The notes under the pieces: model-generated
Told to the model about the DNA's origin: nothing
What the model saw: only the letters and a program-made list of their open reading frames with translations
Databases searched by the model: none
Assembly (NCBI GenBank): GCA_012931725.1
Contig: CM022951.1
Location: 3,579,849 to 3,643,848 of the forward strand
Length of the DNA: 64,000 nucleotides
Source: Litsea cubeba
Lineage: Eukaryota > Streptophyta > Magnoliopsida > Laurales > Lauraceae
Direction: 5' to 3'
Made by a program: the position numbers and the translations under genes
Shown: one piece after another, positions 43,798 to 55,829 of the stretch
How positions within the stretch are numbered: position 1 is the stretch's first letter
How the letters are laid out: each line of letters begins with the position of its first letter

Positions 43798-46700
43798 GTG
43801 ACCTTATTGGGTCAGTTGGGCCCAAAACCCGGCCCGTTGACCCGTTTAATTTGTTATTATTATAATTAATTGTATTTTTAGATATTTAAGTGGGTTTAGA
43901 TCATGAGCGAGTTTATTTTAGCATTAGAATAGTGCCTGTGAAGTTTCGTTTGATTCCGACGTTTGATCATAGCAGGGGGGTAGTTTACAATTTAGGGAAA
44001 ATTGAGTATTTTTCCGAAATATTCCAAACGCCGTGATTTTGGGTTCGTTGGAAAGGCCTTGTCGTTCTGATAACTTTTGTCTCTTGACCCATCGCGATCC
44101 AGTGATCAGAAACCTTTCAAGTGGTCTATTCTTTCACCGGACCCACTTAAAGGGCGATTCAGTCTTTTCCTCCTTAATCATCTTCTTAAGCGAAGGTTTC
44201 CTTAATTTTCATTTCTTTCTCTGCAACCAACGAAGAACAGCCTCCCATTTCTTCTTTTTCTTTCTTTCTCAAGCCAGATCTCAGTCCTAGGAGAATCTAT
44301 TCGGAGATCCGATCCGCTAGGATTCATCCTTGCGATCTCCTCTTGCTTCCAGTATCAACCTGGTAAGGTTTCCGGTAACTTTATCTTTTTATGTCATCTT
44401 CCTTTTGGTTTAGATTAAGTTAGATCTTGATTCGTTTACTTCCTATCTTCTTCCTAGTTTACTAGATTTCGATTTCTCGGGATAGATTGTGGATCTCACG
44501 GTAGGAAGATTTCTCCTCGCGTTTACCCAATTTCAATCTTCTGACATTGAGGCAAGTAGATTTACAATGCATAATATAGCATGTGTGTTTGTTCCTTTAT
44601 TGATTGCAATGGTTTCTTGATAGATTTCCCATTAATTCCAAGCCTGTCTGATTTTAATTGGGAATTAATTGTTAGGTTAGGTTTTTAGAGAAATTGATAA
44701 TATTAGGTTGATTAGAAATTATTTAATTTGATTCTATAAAATGGAATGTGGTATATGGAATGAATGGAATGGATGATGGGAGAGCAGGAGGCTCTATTTG
44801 ATGCAGGTTTAAGCCTTGGAAAGGTTTGGGGAATGGAGAAAATGAAATGGGGAAGAAGGAGACCAGAAATGGCCTGAACCCGTACGAGTTCCGTACTGTC
44901 GGTTCACTCGTCGGTTCAGTGTCGGTCAACCGATAGCATGGTGTGGGTCAGCCGAAAGCCATGTCGGTTCCAAAAACAGAGAGCCATATTTGACCTGTTG
45001 AACTGTCGGTTCACTCGTCGGTTCGGGTCGGTCAGCCTACACCTTAGCATCGATCAACCGATACTGTTCTCGGTTCCAAAAATAGAGAGCAAAATATGAA
45101 CTGTCGGTTCACTCGTCGGTTCGGGTCGGTCAGCCGACAACCAGCATGAGGGTCAGCCGAAATTACCATTTTGGAATGCTCATAACTTTTAATCCGCCCG
45201 TTGGAATTCTACGTATAATATACCGTTGGAAAGCTCTTGAAACGTAGAATCCAATGGTTCTGGTTCATCACAATCAGAGGTCGGGTAGAGATGTAAATAC
45301 TTAGATTATTAATCCAGCTCATATTTTATTGGAAATGAGACCTGTAGCCTAGGATTTAGGACTTAGATGCTGGAAACCACTAACCTTCCATCACATGACC
45401 ATAAATGGGTTTGAAATCGAATCACGTGGCTTGGTGTGAATTCGATGGTTGTCTAGGTATTCGTGTATTATGCGTGATGTAACCGAATGCATATGGAGTT
45501 GGGTTGAACGATGCTTAACATGATTGTACACCAAGGAATTATTTTAAGAGCATCATTGATCCAATTTTCTCATGTACTCCGTTAGAATACGTTGAATACA
45601 GGGATGACACCACTTACTTAGGATTGGATTGTAATTCTTCCTTGACTTGTGACTTGTATCCGTAGATAACATTCTCCTTGTACACTCTATTGACATAAAA
45701 CATATAATCAATTATGAAACATAAATTCTTATAGAATATAGGACTTGGACTTGACTTAGAGTGTACCATTGGAACCCGTGTCTTGTTCGATGAACATGAC
45801 TGGCTAGTAATGGAAGGGGATTATCACGTGCCTTGCTTGACTTGTATAATTTGGAGAAGATAATCCCTAGAATCTTGTCTTGTATATGGAACTAGCCAGA
45901 CTTGCTTGTCTTGTTATTCTTGTTATTCTTGTGTCAGAACCACTTTATTATTATTACATATCATAGCCATCTGCAGTTTGGGATTTAATGACGAATCGGT
46001 TACTCCGGTTGTCGGGGTGGGTAGTCGGCATAAGACGGCGTCCATGGCGTTGAATAGCTGGGAGCGGGTTAGGACCGTGCTGCTATTCCCAGGACAGGGA
46101 GCTAGGATCCCACTGGAGCCGGACTATGGTATCAGTAGTCCAAGGGGATTGTTACTGGTACCCCGGGAGGTGGCATAGGACATCCTCGGAGTCTCTCTTT
46201 TGCTTGTCTTGCTTGCATTTGCATGGATAGTGGTTATTGTTAGATGATTGCTAGGATTCCTGTTATTGTTTCTATATATTAATCTCGCTTTATGCCTAGC
46301 TTCATATTCTTGTACTCATATGATCTTATACTTGTCATCACTCTACACTTGATGCATGTCGTGTTTATTATGTTTTGTATATCTATTGCTCAACATATCG
46401 TTGACTTTGTTCCTTGGTGTGCAGACACATCAGGTGAGTTCTATTACGAGGAGCAGACTGATGAGGAGATCCCAGAGGATCTCCAACCAGTAGAGGAGGC
46501 ACGAGAGTGGCGTGCCGATGACGTAGAGTAGCGTCATCACCTCCTGGCATGAGAGAGATGCATGGGGTTCATTAGATTATTCTTTTATTCATTATTTCTC
46601 TCGTTGAAACTTTATATTATTGACTTCTGTTTCTTTGATTGGCCATGTTTAGTGGGTTGGCCATTGTAATAAATTACTTAACTTTGAAGTTCTGTTTACT

Positions 46701-46926
46701 CTTCTTGCAACTTTAATTTAATGAGAGTTTATTAATCATTGCTTGAGATCCTATATGCCTATAGAGTTGTATTAACTCTACATTTATTGTGACACATGAG
46801 GTTGGAAATATTAAATCCTCACCGCGGACTATGATCCGTGGGCCCAAAGGATAAAATTTTTAATTAGTCCTAAAATTCACTCTCCGGATCCGGTTATTTC
46901 TTTAATCGGGTTCGGGGGACGTGACA
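43798..46926 (+). mobile_element. Solo LTR, 3.1 kb, Tekay/Del-like
   Basis: Begins TGTAAGGTCTGTGACC and ends GACGTGACA, with a perfect target duplication CATAT (43793-43797 and 46927-46931). It has no gag-pol, so it is a solo LTR left after recombination, or conceivably a non-coding LTR-type element. Its end resembles the gypsy-1 LTR (CGGGTTCGGG...GTGACA), and it shares a cluster of TCGGTTCACTCGTCGGTTC-type motifs (44895-45165) and an ATCAGTAGTCC phrase (about 46131). Short open frames inside (for example 45906-46178) are not convincing genes. Confidence 0.8.
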
Positions 46927-46931
46927 CATAT

Positions 46932-47486
46932 GCTAAGGAAAAGTATTTGGTGGACCACCACGGTCAAAATGGCATCAGATTTAGATGGTTCCATAGATGC
47001 ATAGCCTAAGATATCACATATGCTAATATATTTTAAAATTTTAGAAAAACATTGGGCGGGCTCAGGCTCGACATGATTGAGACGGGCCATTTTTGGTCAA
47101 GGACTTCGACCCGTGTTAGGCTTGGACCAGATACAGGCCTTTGTTTCTAAAACTGGTCTAATTAATCATTGACTCGGTTTGGTCATGGTGCGACCTAGGC
47201 ACCTAGCCCATGCCCACGAGCACCCCATTGAACCCACCTCTAATAAGAGCGGGTAGGTCGGGTCGGGTCGGGCAGTTCTCCTACTCTGAACTGAACATTT
47301 CCTCTGTAGTCTGTTCCAGTGATGACACTGATGTTTCCGAAGAATCATGAAGGAATGCTTACGTCCGTCCAATCCACAATCCAACGGCCATAATCCTTCA
47401 ACTCCCTAGAAAAGTATAGACCATTCTGGACGTTTCTGCCCTCATGCCAACATCAACGGTCCAAAACAACGTGTACAAACCCCCAC
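46932..47486. other. Non-coding gap
   Basis: No gene. The first 70 bp continue the repeat module interrupted by the solo LTR. The rest has GGGCGGGCTC/GGGTCGGGTCG phrases typical of plant MITE debris. Confidence 0.35.
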
Positions 47487-48043
47487 TAGGGCTGTCAAAC
47501 GGGTCGTGTTAACGAATTCGGGTTGCGGGTTAAACGAATTCGGGTTAGAATCACCTCAACCCGAACACGACCCATTAAGAAAACGGGTAAAAAAATCAAA
47601 CACGAACCCAATTCGTTTATTTAATGGGTCACCCGAATACGACCCGTTAACCCGTTAATTTTGAAAAAAATATTCATTAAACTTAAAAAGTATATCTTTT
47701 CTAAATCATGGAGTCATACTTTATGTTTTGAGGCTAGGCCCATTTTGTAAGTAAATGTTGTATCTCTTCTGATTAAGTGCATCTTCCACTGAACAAAAGT
47801 TATGTCACCCACACTTTTATTTATTGCATGGTAATTTGATGCACACTTGGCAGCATGGCTTTCTGGCGGGTTGTATTGGGTCGTAATGGGTTACCGGATT
47901 TATTCGTTAACGATGCATTAATTTAACCGGTTAACGGGTCCGACCCATTAACGACCCAAACCCATTAAGGGGTCACCCAAACCCATTAATATCGTGTGGG
48001 TTCGTGTCGTGTTAACGGGTCGTGTAACATTTTGACAGCCCTA
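47487..48043. mobile_element. hAT-type MITE, 557 bp
   Basis: Terminal inverted repeats TAGGGCTGTCAAA at both ends. Subterminal GGGTCGTGTTAACG occurs near both ends in opposite orientation. Flanks are ACCCCCAC and CCCCCAAC, consistent with a worn 8-bp duplication. Non-coding. Confidence 0.85.
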
Positions 48044-48583
48044 CCCCCAACAAATCTTAGTCGTCGATCTTCATAAAACACATGAATAATGATGGTCATC
48101 TTACTAATTTAAATAATAATTTATAACTTGATTAAGACAATGGGTGCTAGGGTTGATGAGAGGTTTGGATTTTCCAAAGGTGAGCCCCACCCATTTATTT
48201 AACATGGCATTGCACCATTCTATAATGCAGCACAGCGCTACATGGTAGTTTTGCCTATCATTCAAATGTGATTCAATTCTTTTTTTTATTTTTTTTTATT
48301 TTAATCAAATTTATAAATAACCAATTTGAAGGTGGGTTCCAGTCCAATTCAAGATGCAATTATTAGATAAGAAAAACCTTAATTTGAAAGATTCTATTGC
48401 ATAAGGGTGGGGCCATTTTTATATATATTTGAGAATAATGTTGAGAAGAGACAGAACTGATGCACCAGTTGGAAGGGCAAAATTGGAAAAGAATTTTCAT
48501 TCATTATCTCCAGTCGGATTTTACACCAACGAGACTGTCGTTTGAAAGTCCACAACACATGGCAAACTTCCATTGGATAAGGG
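48044..48583. other. Non-coding gap before the MULE
   Basis: No gene seen. T-rich. Contains GGGTGGGGCC and CATGGCA phrases reminiscent of MITE debris. Confidence 0.35.
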
Positions 48584-48764
48584 TGGACGCTGCAGCGTAT
48601 TGTACCGAAGCATAGCCCCGCTTGAGTCTTTTCTTTTTGAGAAAATTACGGGTACAATCCCTGTAGGAGCTTATACGTCCCAGCAGAATCTATTTCTGCA
48701 TTTGATATGTGAGGGATCCTCGTGTAGGATTTTTTTTGTCTTTTTGCTATATGGTCGATATCGA

Positions 48765-48790
48765 CAATTAATATGTCGATATCGACCAGT
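48765..48790. repeat. Palindrome pair near the left MULE end
   Basis: Two copies of GTCGATATCGAC, at 48766-48777 and 48775-48786 or close to these, separated by AATTAATAT. Same palindrome as at 53530-53960 and a weaker one near 60160. Confidence 0.75.
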
Positions 48791-49045
48791 ATGCGAGTTT
48801 GTATTCTATCTCGCCCCGGGTCCACTTTTCGCATTTCTCCATTTGGGTCGTCGTCAACACTGCTCTGGATTTTTTATCTTCTAGAAAGCACCATAAAATG
48901 CCATCTCCATGGTGGTTGGACTCCATTAAGACAAAGGTACACACATTATTTACCATCTTAGACCGCTTTAATGTACCCTAAAACACCATCACCTAGATTC
49001 TTCTTTAATATTTAATTGTTGGAAACCCTAAAAACCGTGGGAAAT

Positions 49046-49303
49046 CTTCTTTCTATCGCTCCAGGCAGTTGCGGTTTATGGGGTTTGAAAGGCTTGTTTT
49101 CTGTCTGCGTTAGCGTCCATTGTAACTTTAAATAATGTATTATGATTAAATTCGGCAGTGAGAGAAGCTTTGTTCTTCTTTCTATGCCCCAGGCAGCTGC
49201 GGTTTATGGGGTTTGAAGGGTTTGTTTTGTGTCTGCATTAGCATCCATTGCAACTATAAATAATTTATTGTGGTTAAATCAAGCAGTGGGAGAACTTTTG
49301 GTC
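49046..49303. repeat. 129-bp tandem duplication
   Basis: Two copies starting CTTCTTTCTAT at 49046 and 49175, both with GCGGTTTATGGGGTTTGAA. Lies in the leader of the transposase gene. Confidence 0.85.
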
Positions 49304-49844
49304 ATGAATTGCATTTTTTTTATATGTCCCTCCTTTTCATGCGTTTGTCACTTTTAGAAAAAACCATCAACATGTTTTTTCAATTTGATAAGATGAAGTG
49401 AATCTGTATATTGGTTTTGTTTTGTACTGATCTTACAGAGTTTTAGACTTTAAAGTTGTATTTCATATACTTTCTATAATTATCAAAGGTTCTCTTGATA
49501 ATTTTTTAATAACAGAGAATGGGTGGAATGATGTGTGAGGGATAGCACTCAGTAGCATTGTTTGAACACATTATTCCAAGCTTTATAACAAATATACTAT
49601 TGATCAAAATGCCTTTACTTTCCGTTCATACAACTATTGTCCTAAATATTTAGTCAGTGATAAACGTTCGAGAACAACTACTTGATCTTTTTATTTGGCA
49701 TGGTGTGCGGAGTTTTTATCAATGCTATTAATACAAAGACATACACATACAAATGCTATTAATACAGATCTATAATAACTATCATTCTGAGTGTACCTAA
49801 TTCCAACTGATATCTTTATTAATTTCTTTTGATATAATGACAGC

Positions 49845-52800
49845 ATGTCAGATAAAGAGGTGTTGTTCATCTTCCACTATGGCGGTAACTTTGAATTCGA
49901 TATAAGTCGTCCTGTGTACAATGGAGGAAAGCAGAAGATGAGATATTTAGCTATAGACATAACATATGAATGTCTGGTCAAAGAAACAATCGAAGCAGCC
50001 AATGGAGACTCATCCATCCAGACTTTCAGCTTGCAATACCTACATCACAACGGACGGGCATTCTCCATGGCCAGCATTGATGATGATAATGATATTAGGA
50101 GCATGTTCAAAGCATCGGGCGGTGAATCGAATGGGATATATTTATCCGTCTTTAACGGTCGGAACAAGGAGCAATGCATAGGAGGAGATAATTGGAGGTA
50201 CACTTATAGATTGCATAAGTAGATTGTACATCACCAAATCCTAAATTTTCCTTTTGAAAGCTTATTTGTGTTTATTTGTGTAATGATTCATTGTAGGTTT
50301 CAAAAGAGCTCTTTGCGTCGTTCTTGTCCGGAAAAATCAAGGAACTCATCAAGAACTTCCAATGGAAAACATGTTTTTGACCGAACTAGTTGTGGATATG
50401 TACCTACAATTGACATCTGTGAACACAAAGACATGTATTTTCCTACTGTGCGGGTCGATTGCAGTCCACGTCAGACGACAGGACAAGACATTGTCGATGA
50501 TGATTTGGTAGTTGGGACAGACTATGGTGATGATATCCATTGTGACACCCCGGAGTCCCACATCGACTATAGAGAGGAAAGTGAATGGGATTATATGTAA
50601 AGCTTACACCCTTACTTAGCATGAGGCCTTTTGATGGGTTCAGGCCCATCAGAAGCAAAACCGTGAGGCCAGTGGGCCAAAGCGGACAATATCATGCATG
50701 GGTAAGGGGTGGGGCGTTACAAATGGTATCAGAGCCGACTCTCGACTAGTTCGAGTGTGGGTCCCCTGACGTGGTCTGGTGCAAGTGGGCGGGCTTCCAT
50801 GTGGGCGGGCCAAGAGGGCTGGCAGGCTACAGGGGCTGGCAGGCTACTGCACAGGGACGTGCAGCCTTAAGGGGGGTGGAATGTGACACCCCGGAGTCCC
50901 ACATCGACTATAGAGAGGAAAGTGAATGGGATTATATGTAGAGCTTACACCCTTACTTAGCATGAGGCCTTTTGATGGGTTCAGGCCCATCAGAAGCAAA
51001 ACCGTGAGGCCAGTGGGCCAAAGCGGACAATATCATGCATGGGTAAGGGGTGGGGCGTTACATCCATCTTGGTGGGCCTCCCTTCATAAGCCAAATCCAT
51101 TCAATTCCAATCATGAAGGCTGAAAGTGAATTTGAAGGAGCCAAGCCAATCAATGAGGCATTCCGTTGTGATGGAACGTCTGCTGAAGTTACAGGAGAAA
51201 ATCAAATAAATGAGTCATTTCATTGTAATGAAACTTCAGCTGTTGATCTCGAGGATAAAATGGAGCCCGAGGACATGCACACAGATGTTAGAAACAACTC
51301 GGCACATGAAATGTGGATCGGCCGTGAATTTCAAGATCGAGAAACATTCCGGAATACTTTGGCTAAGTTCGCAATTTATGACAACTTCACTCTTAGACCC
51401 TTGAAGACCAATAAGACCAAAGTAACTGCAAGCTACAGAGATCAAGAATGTCCATGGTGTATTCACGCTTTAATTGTCGAATCAGGCCCACAATTTAAAG
51501 TAAGGACATACAATCCTAACCATAAATGCTCAAGGCCAATGATGGAGATGGCACATCGACAAGCATCTTCAGCACTTATTATGGAGTTCATCATGGATAG
51601 AGTTAGACAGAATATCAATATGAAACCAAAGGAGATCATGAATGACTACCAAATGGAGTTTGGGACGACCATTAGCTACATGAAGGCTTATATCATAAGG
51701 GAGATAGCACTAAATATGGTACGTGGATCGTACAAGGAGTCCTTCCAGCATCTACCTTTGTATTGTAAAGAACTTCATATGAGCAACCTTGGCAGTGTAA
51801 CGAACATAGACACCACAATAGAGGACCATTTCAGAAGATTCTTTTGGGCATTCAGACCTTGTTTAAGATCTTTCACATTTTCTTTGAGACCGGTAATTGC
51901 TGTAGACGGTGCACATCTTCGAGGCAAGTATCTAGGTGTCTTGCTTGTAGCAGTAACACATGATGCCAATTGGAAGCTATTTCCAATCGTATTCGCATTT
52001 GCGAAAGCCGAGCGTCGTGACAGTTGGGAGTGGTTCCTTGCTAATTTGTTTCAGACCATCAAAAGGGCCTCATTCCAGTACTGAAGAACACCATACCATC
52101 CGCATTTCACTGTTATTGTTGTCATCACATTACTGAGAACATCAAGACTACTTTCAGTGACGATGCAATCGTGATGAAATTCTGGCAGGCGGCAAAGTCT
52201 ATAGGCCTTATGAGTGCGAGGCTTACATGACGGATATACGTGCAGTAAGCCAAGAGGCGTTCAACTACATTGACGCAATAGGGCGGCAACGTTGGTTGAA
52301 TGCATATGTAGAAGGGTATTGATATGACATGCTTACTAGCAACGCGACAGAGTGCACTAACAGCCTCTTAAGGTACACAAGAGTCCTACCCATCACAAAG
52401 CAAGTCGAGGAAATACGTGCTAAGTTAATGGAGTTCTATCAGAAATGATACCTCATGTCTGAAAACATTATAACCCGTCTAACTCCGTATGAGGAGAAAC
52501 TATTGGGGCAAGAAATGGAGGATGCTCGTAGAGTGCACGTTCGAATAGCTGGGCTCGTTGAATTTCAAGTTCAATCTGCGGAGTACGTAGATGTTGTTGA
52601 CCTTGTACAGAAAACCTGCACATGTCTGAAATGGCAGATATTGGGTATCCCATGCTGTCATGCATTGGCGTCAATGAAGGTCAGAAATTATGATCCATAC
52701 GCATTTGTAGAGCATTGGTATTTGTCAAGCATGTACCGTATGACGTACAGTGAAGTACTACATGCTACTCGCGACATCAAGCAATGGGAGCACACATGTG

Positions 52801-52960
52801 ACGCTAGGGTTCTTCCACCGAGAGCCACCAAACAGCCCGGGCATCCAAAGAAGAGCAGGATCCGTACCGAAGATCGTCGTTGCCAGTGAAGGGTCGTAAC
52901 ATGTTCAAATTGCAAGGGAAGAGGGCATAACCGCGGAGGGTGTCGCAATCCCCCGGTAGA
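49845..52960 (+). pseudogene. MURA-like MULE transposase, split by a TRIM
   Basis: Exon 1 (49845-50197) encodes a PB1-like start (FIFHYGGNFEFDISRPVYNG). An intron with GT-AG ends follows, then exon 2 from 50297, interrupted by the TRIM at 50541-51062. Skipping the TRIM leaves the frame open. Next come the MuDR N-terminal zinc/DNA-binding part (EMWIGREFQDRETFRNTLAK; C-x2-C in ECPWCIHA), the DDE core start (VIAVDGAHLRGKYLGVLLVA; SWEWFLANL), the SWIM zinc finger (CTCLKWQILGIPCCHALAS, about 52618-52674) and a zinc knuckle CSNCKGRGHNRGGC (about 52899-52940). Frameshifts near 52075 and 52200 and in-frame TGA codons at 52320, 52446 and 52887 disable it. Confidence 0.88.
50541..51062 (+). mobile_element. 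TRIM-2, intact and young
   Basis: 522 bp. LTRs are 50541-50721 and 50882-51062, each 181 bp and differing at about one position. Primer site TGGTATCAGAGCC at 50724-50736; a polypurine tract-like AAGGGGGGTGGAA precedes the second LTR. Perfect target duplication TCCAT (50536-50540 and 51063-51067). No coding capacity. Inside, GGCTGGCAGGCTAC is duplicated. Same family as TRIM-1 at 16950. Confidence 0.95.
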
Positions 52961-52961
52961 G

Positions 52962-53257
52962 GGTTGATGGGACGTAGGTGGAAGTTTTTGCGTGGTATTT
53001 TTTGGGTGGATTAAGATGATGCATATAGTCCCATTGTAGGCAACGAGAGTTGTTCAGGAATTTTTTGGGTCGTTCAAAACCTTCATATGGCTCTACTGTA
53101 ACTAAGAATGGTTGATGGGACGTAGGTGGAAGTTTTTGCGTTGTATTTTTTGGGTGGTTTAATATGATGCATATAGTCCCATTGTAGGCAAGGACAGTTG
53201 TTCAGGAATTTTTTGGGTCGTTCAAAACCTTCGCGTGGCTCTAATGTAATTAAGAAG
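52962..53257. repeat. 148-bp tandem duplication
   Basis: Copies start GGTTGATGGGACGTAGG at 52962 and 53110 and differ at few positions. Immediately downstream of the transposase zinc knuckle. Confidence 0.88.
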
Positions 53258-53499
53258 GGTTGGAAGTAAATAGTTATATTGTAATCTTTTGTGGTTGTAA
53301 ATGAAAATATATGTGGATATTTTGTATGGGTTTTCATGTTATGTACATGGTTATTGGAAATATACCACAAATACTATTGTCCCATTTGGTTTGGATATGG
53401 CTATACTTTTTACAGCTCCTTCTATAAGTAATAGTCTTAAACTTGTTGTTTTAAATAAATTCTTCAAGACAGTTTCTATTGTAGAGTAGCTATGGGAAT

Positions 53500-53962
53500 A
53501 GACAGTTTCTACCTGCAATGCAGCTGTGTTCACAGAAGTTGTCGATATCAAAAAGTTATGTCGTCGATATCGGTTATATAACTGAAAGACAGTTTCTACC
53601 TGCAATGCTACTTTGTCCACAGAAGTTGTCGATATCGACTATATAACTAAAAGGCAGTTTCTACTTGCAATGCAGCTTTGTCCACAGAATTTGTCGATAT
53701 CGACAAGTCTAGTTGTCGATATCAGCTATATAACTGAATGAGAGTTTGTAGTTATGTCCACAGAGGTCGTCGATATCGACAAGTTAAGTCGTCGATATTG
53801 GCTATATAACTGAAATGTAGTTTCTAGCTATGTCCATAGAAGTTGTCGATATAGACAGGTTAAGTCGTCGATATTGGCTATGTAACTGAAAGGCAGTTTC
53901 TACTTTTGGTTACAAACATTGTCGATATCGATATATATTATTGTCGATATCGACAATGTTTC
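53500..53962. repeat. Minisatellite with GTCGATATCGAC palindromes
   Basis: Six irregular units of about 65-87 bp. Each has CAGTTTCTA, a TGTCCACAGAAG-like phrase, one or two GTCGATAT(C/T)G(A/G)C palindromes and TATATAACTGAA. Lies between the transposase and the antisense cargo gene. Confidence 0.85.
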
Positions 53963-54337
53963 TAATGCAAAAAAAAAAAATAGGAAAGTTAAGGATGAAT
54001 GCCACATTTGGCTTACAAACTCTACGATTAACCTGCAGCTTGATTAAGCAAACTCATATTAGTTGATAGTATCATCTGTACAAAGGACTACATACTTCTT
54101 TATTCACTAAATGAGGAGTACAGTAAAAAAATCCACCACAACCATAACATTGTTTTACATAATGTCATTCTAAACAAAGAATTTCATGCATCCCACAAAA
54201 AAAAAAAAAAAAACACATTGAATATCAATCAAAATGAACTTGAGGAAGATACGTCTGCCCGTCAATCAGCAACTCATCGGAATCTGTCAAATTAGTCAAG
54301 CCTATCCTGTTGGCATTCAATTTCTAACTCCTCTTGA

Positions 54338-55829
54338 AAATCTCTACAATGATTTTTCTTCGGAAATATGGGATATGAGACTGATTGAACTTGAAGGGCA
54401 GTCGGTGCACACAGTGAGTAGCGAAGGCCATTGCAAATACTCCACAATCATTGCAATTTTCCTGACAAGGGATGTCCATCCTCTCGAGCCATTCCCACAT
54501 AAATGGGTCGTTCCAACCGAAATGGCAGTACCTCGTTCAACCATCCCATCTGACAATGTACAAACTTAATGAGGATTCCAATATACATATTGAAAGGAAA
54601 GTAAACATGAAAGAAAACTATCTCGTCATGTTCCCGAAACCGAGAAAGTAGAAGACAAGCTGAACAACATAAGACAAATAACTTACAAATTTTTTAGCAT
54701 GTTTCATTGATCGACAATCTTTATCCATGCTGTTGTAGAACTCCCACCACTTCTCGTCAACGTAGCCGACCAGTAACGTGAAATAAGACCTGTGGTAGAC
54801 GATAAAGACCAGCGTGTGCGCTTCCTTGGCATCAAAAACTCTGTGCCCTTGTTTCCCGAATACAGCTTCAACCACAGAGTCACTCCCATCGCGCCACCAG
54901 CTCTGCATGCAGCATGTAAAAAATAGTTTTATTAAACAATTAGTGTTTCAACAAATCTACTTGCAGAAAGCAGTACCATCATTTTATTTACGTACACAAA
55001 CACTTGGGTCGGCAATAAAACCGCTCTCACATCCTTCTCTCAAGATCTCGAAGTAAAAGTAGATGATGTTCGTGTCCATCCATGTTCCCTCAACAATAAT
55101 CTTCTTCAGATCATCCGCCTTCACCAACGTACAAATCTGGTCCAGCTCATCTTTCCTACAAGATAGGAGATACTTGTCTGAATAAAACATGAATATTGGT
55201 TTATTTCCACACAGATGTTTGACAAAAAACATTTCCCATTTCATACATGGCCGCATAATATTCTTTGAGACCTTTGAGAAAGAACTTGTCACCATCGGAC
55301 AAAAAACAGTCATTTTGAATAATTGAATGAGCATAGTCTTCAAACTTAACTGGTATCCTCCACACTAGTGAAACAAGTGTTGCCATAGGGGCTGAAACTG
55401 CAAGAGCAGATGAACTTGAAACCAGCAAGGGTGAGCTGAACAATGCCCTGCTTATTGGCGGGGTACAAACAAATTCTTCACCTAGTTGGACACTGGATCC
55501 TTGAACCTCATCTTGAACGTGGGGGACACCGGATTCAAAATCTTCACCTTGAGGCAAGTCTAGAACAGATTCTTGAACTTGTTCAGGTGAATGCGGCCTG
55601 CTACTGGATCCTTCTATCATCAATAGTGGGATTTCGTGAAAGACGGTCGTTTTTCTTTTCGACGCCTTCTTTCTTGTTTTTACCGCGCTCTTCACAGCAG
55701 GCATTTTCTTATGTGTATAGGTTTTTTTCCTTCTTCTTTTTCTTGACATCCTCATCGGATTGCGAGCTGCTACAGCCCTCGAATGAGAAGTCCTCCCAAT
55801 TTGTCCCAAAACCAACCCTAAACTTACCT
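54338..55829 (-). pseudogene. Ulp1/C48 cysteine peptidase part of the MULE cargo gene
   Basis: Minus-strand exons. The first part (about 55344-55829) is a charged, serine-rich linker (DEDVKKKKKEK-like) and a lead-in (FKGLKEYYAAMYEMGNVF in part). The peptidase domain follows: DELDQICTLVKADDLKKIIV, GTWMDTNIIYFYFEILREG (about 55020-55170), YFTLLVGYVDEKWWEFYNS (about 54720-54800) and finally WEWLERMDIPCQENCNDCGV then FAMAF. The Cys of DCGVF (54444-54446) is the expected nucleophile. The usual catalytic His position appears as Tyr (SYFTLLVG) and the Asp as Asn (YNS), so activity is doubtful. Ulp1-like domains in plant MULEs are known from Kaonashi-type elements and relate to SUMO proteases. Confidence 0.75.

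Noticed and set aside
45906..46531. Two frames inside the solo LTR
   Set aside because: Similar layout occurs in the non-coding gypsy-1 LTRs; no domain and no conserved frame.
50926..51123. Frame spanning the second TRIM LTR into the transposase
   Set aside because: It joins LTR sequence to an out-of-frame part of the MULE gene; the real frame continues from before the TRIM.
54234..54569. 111-codon plus-strand frame
   Set aside because: It is the complement of the C48 peptidase exon, whose minus strand has the DCGVF motif.
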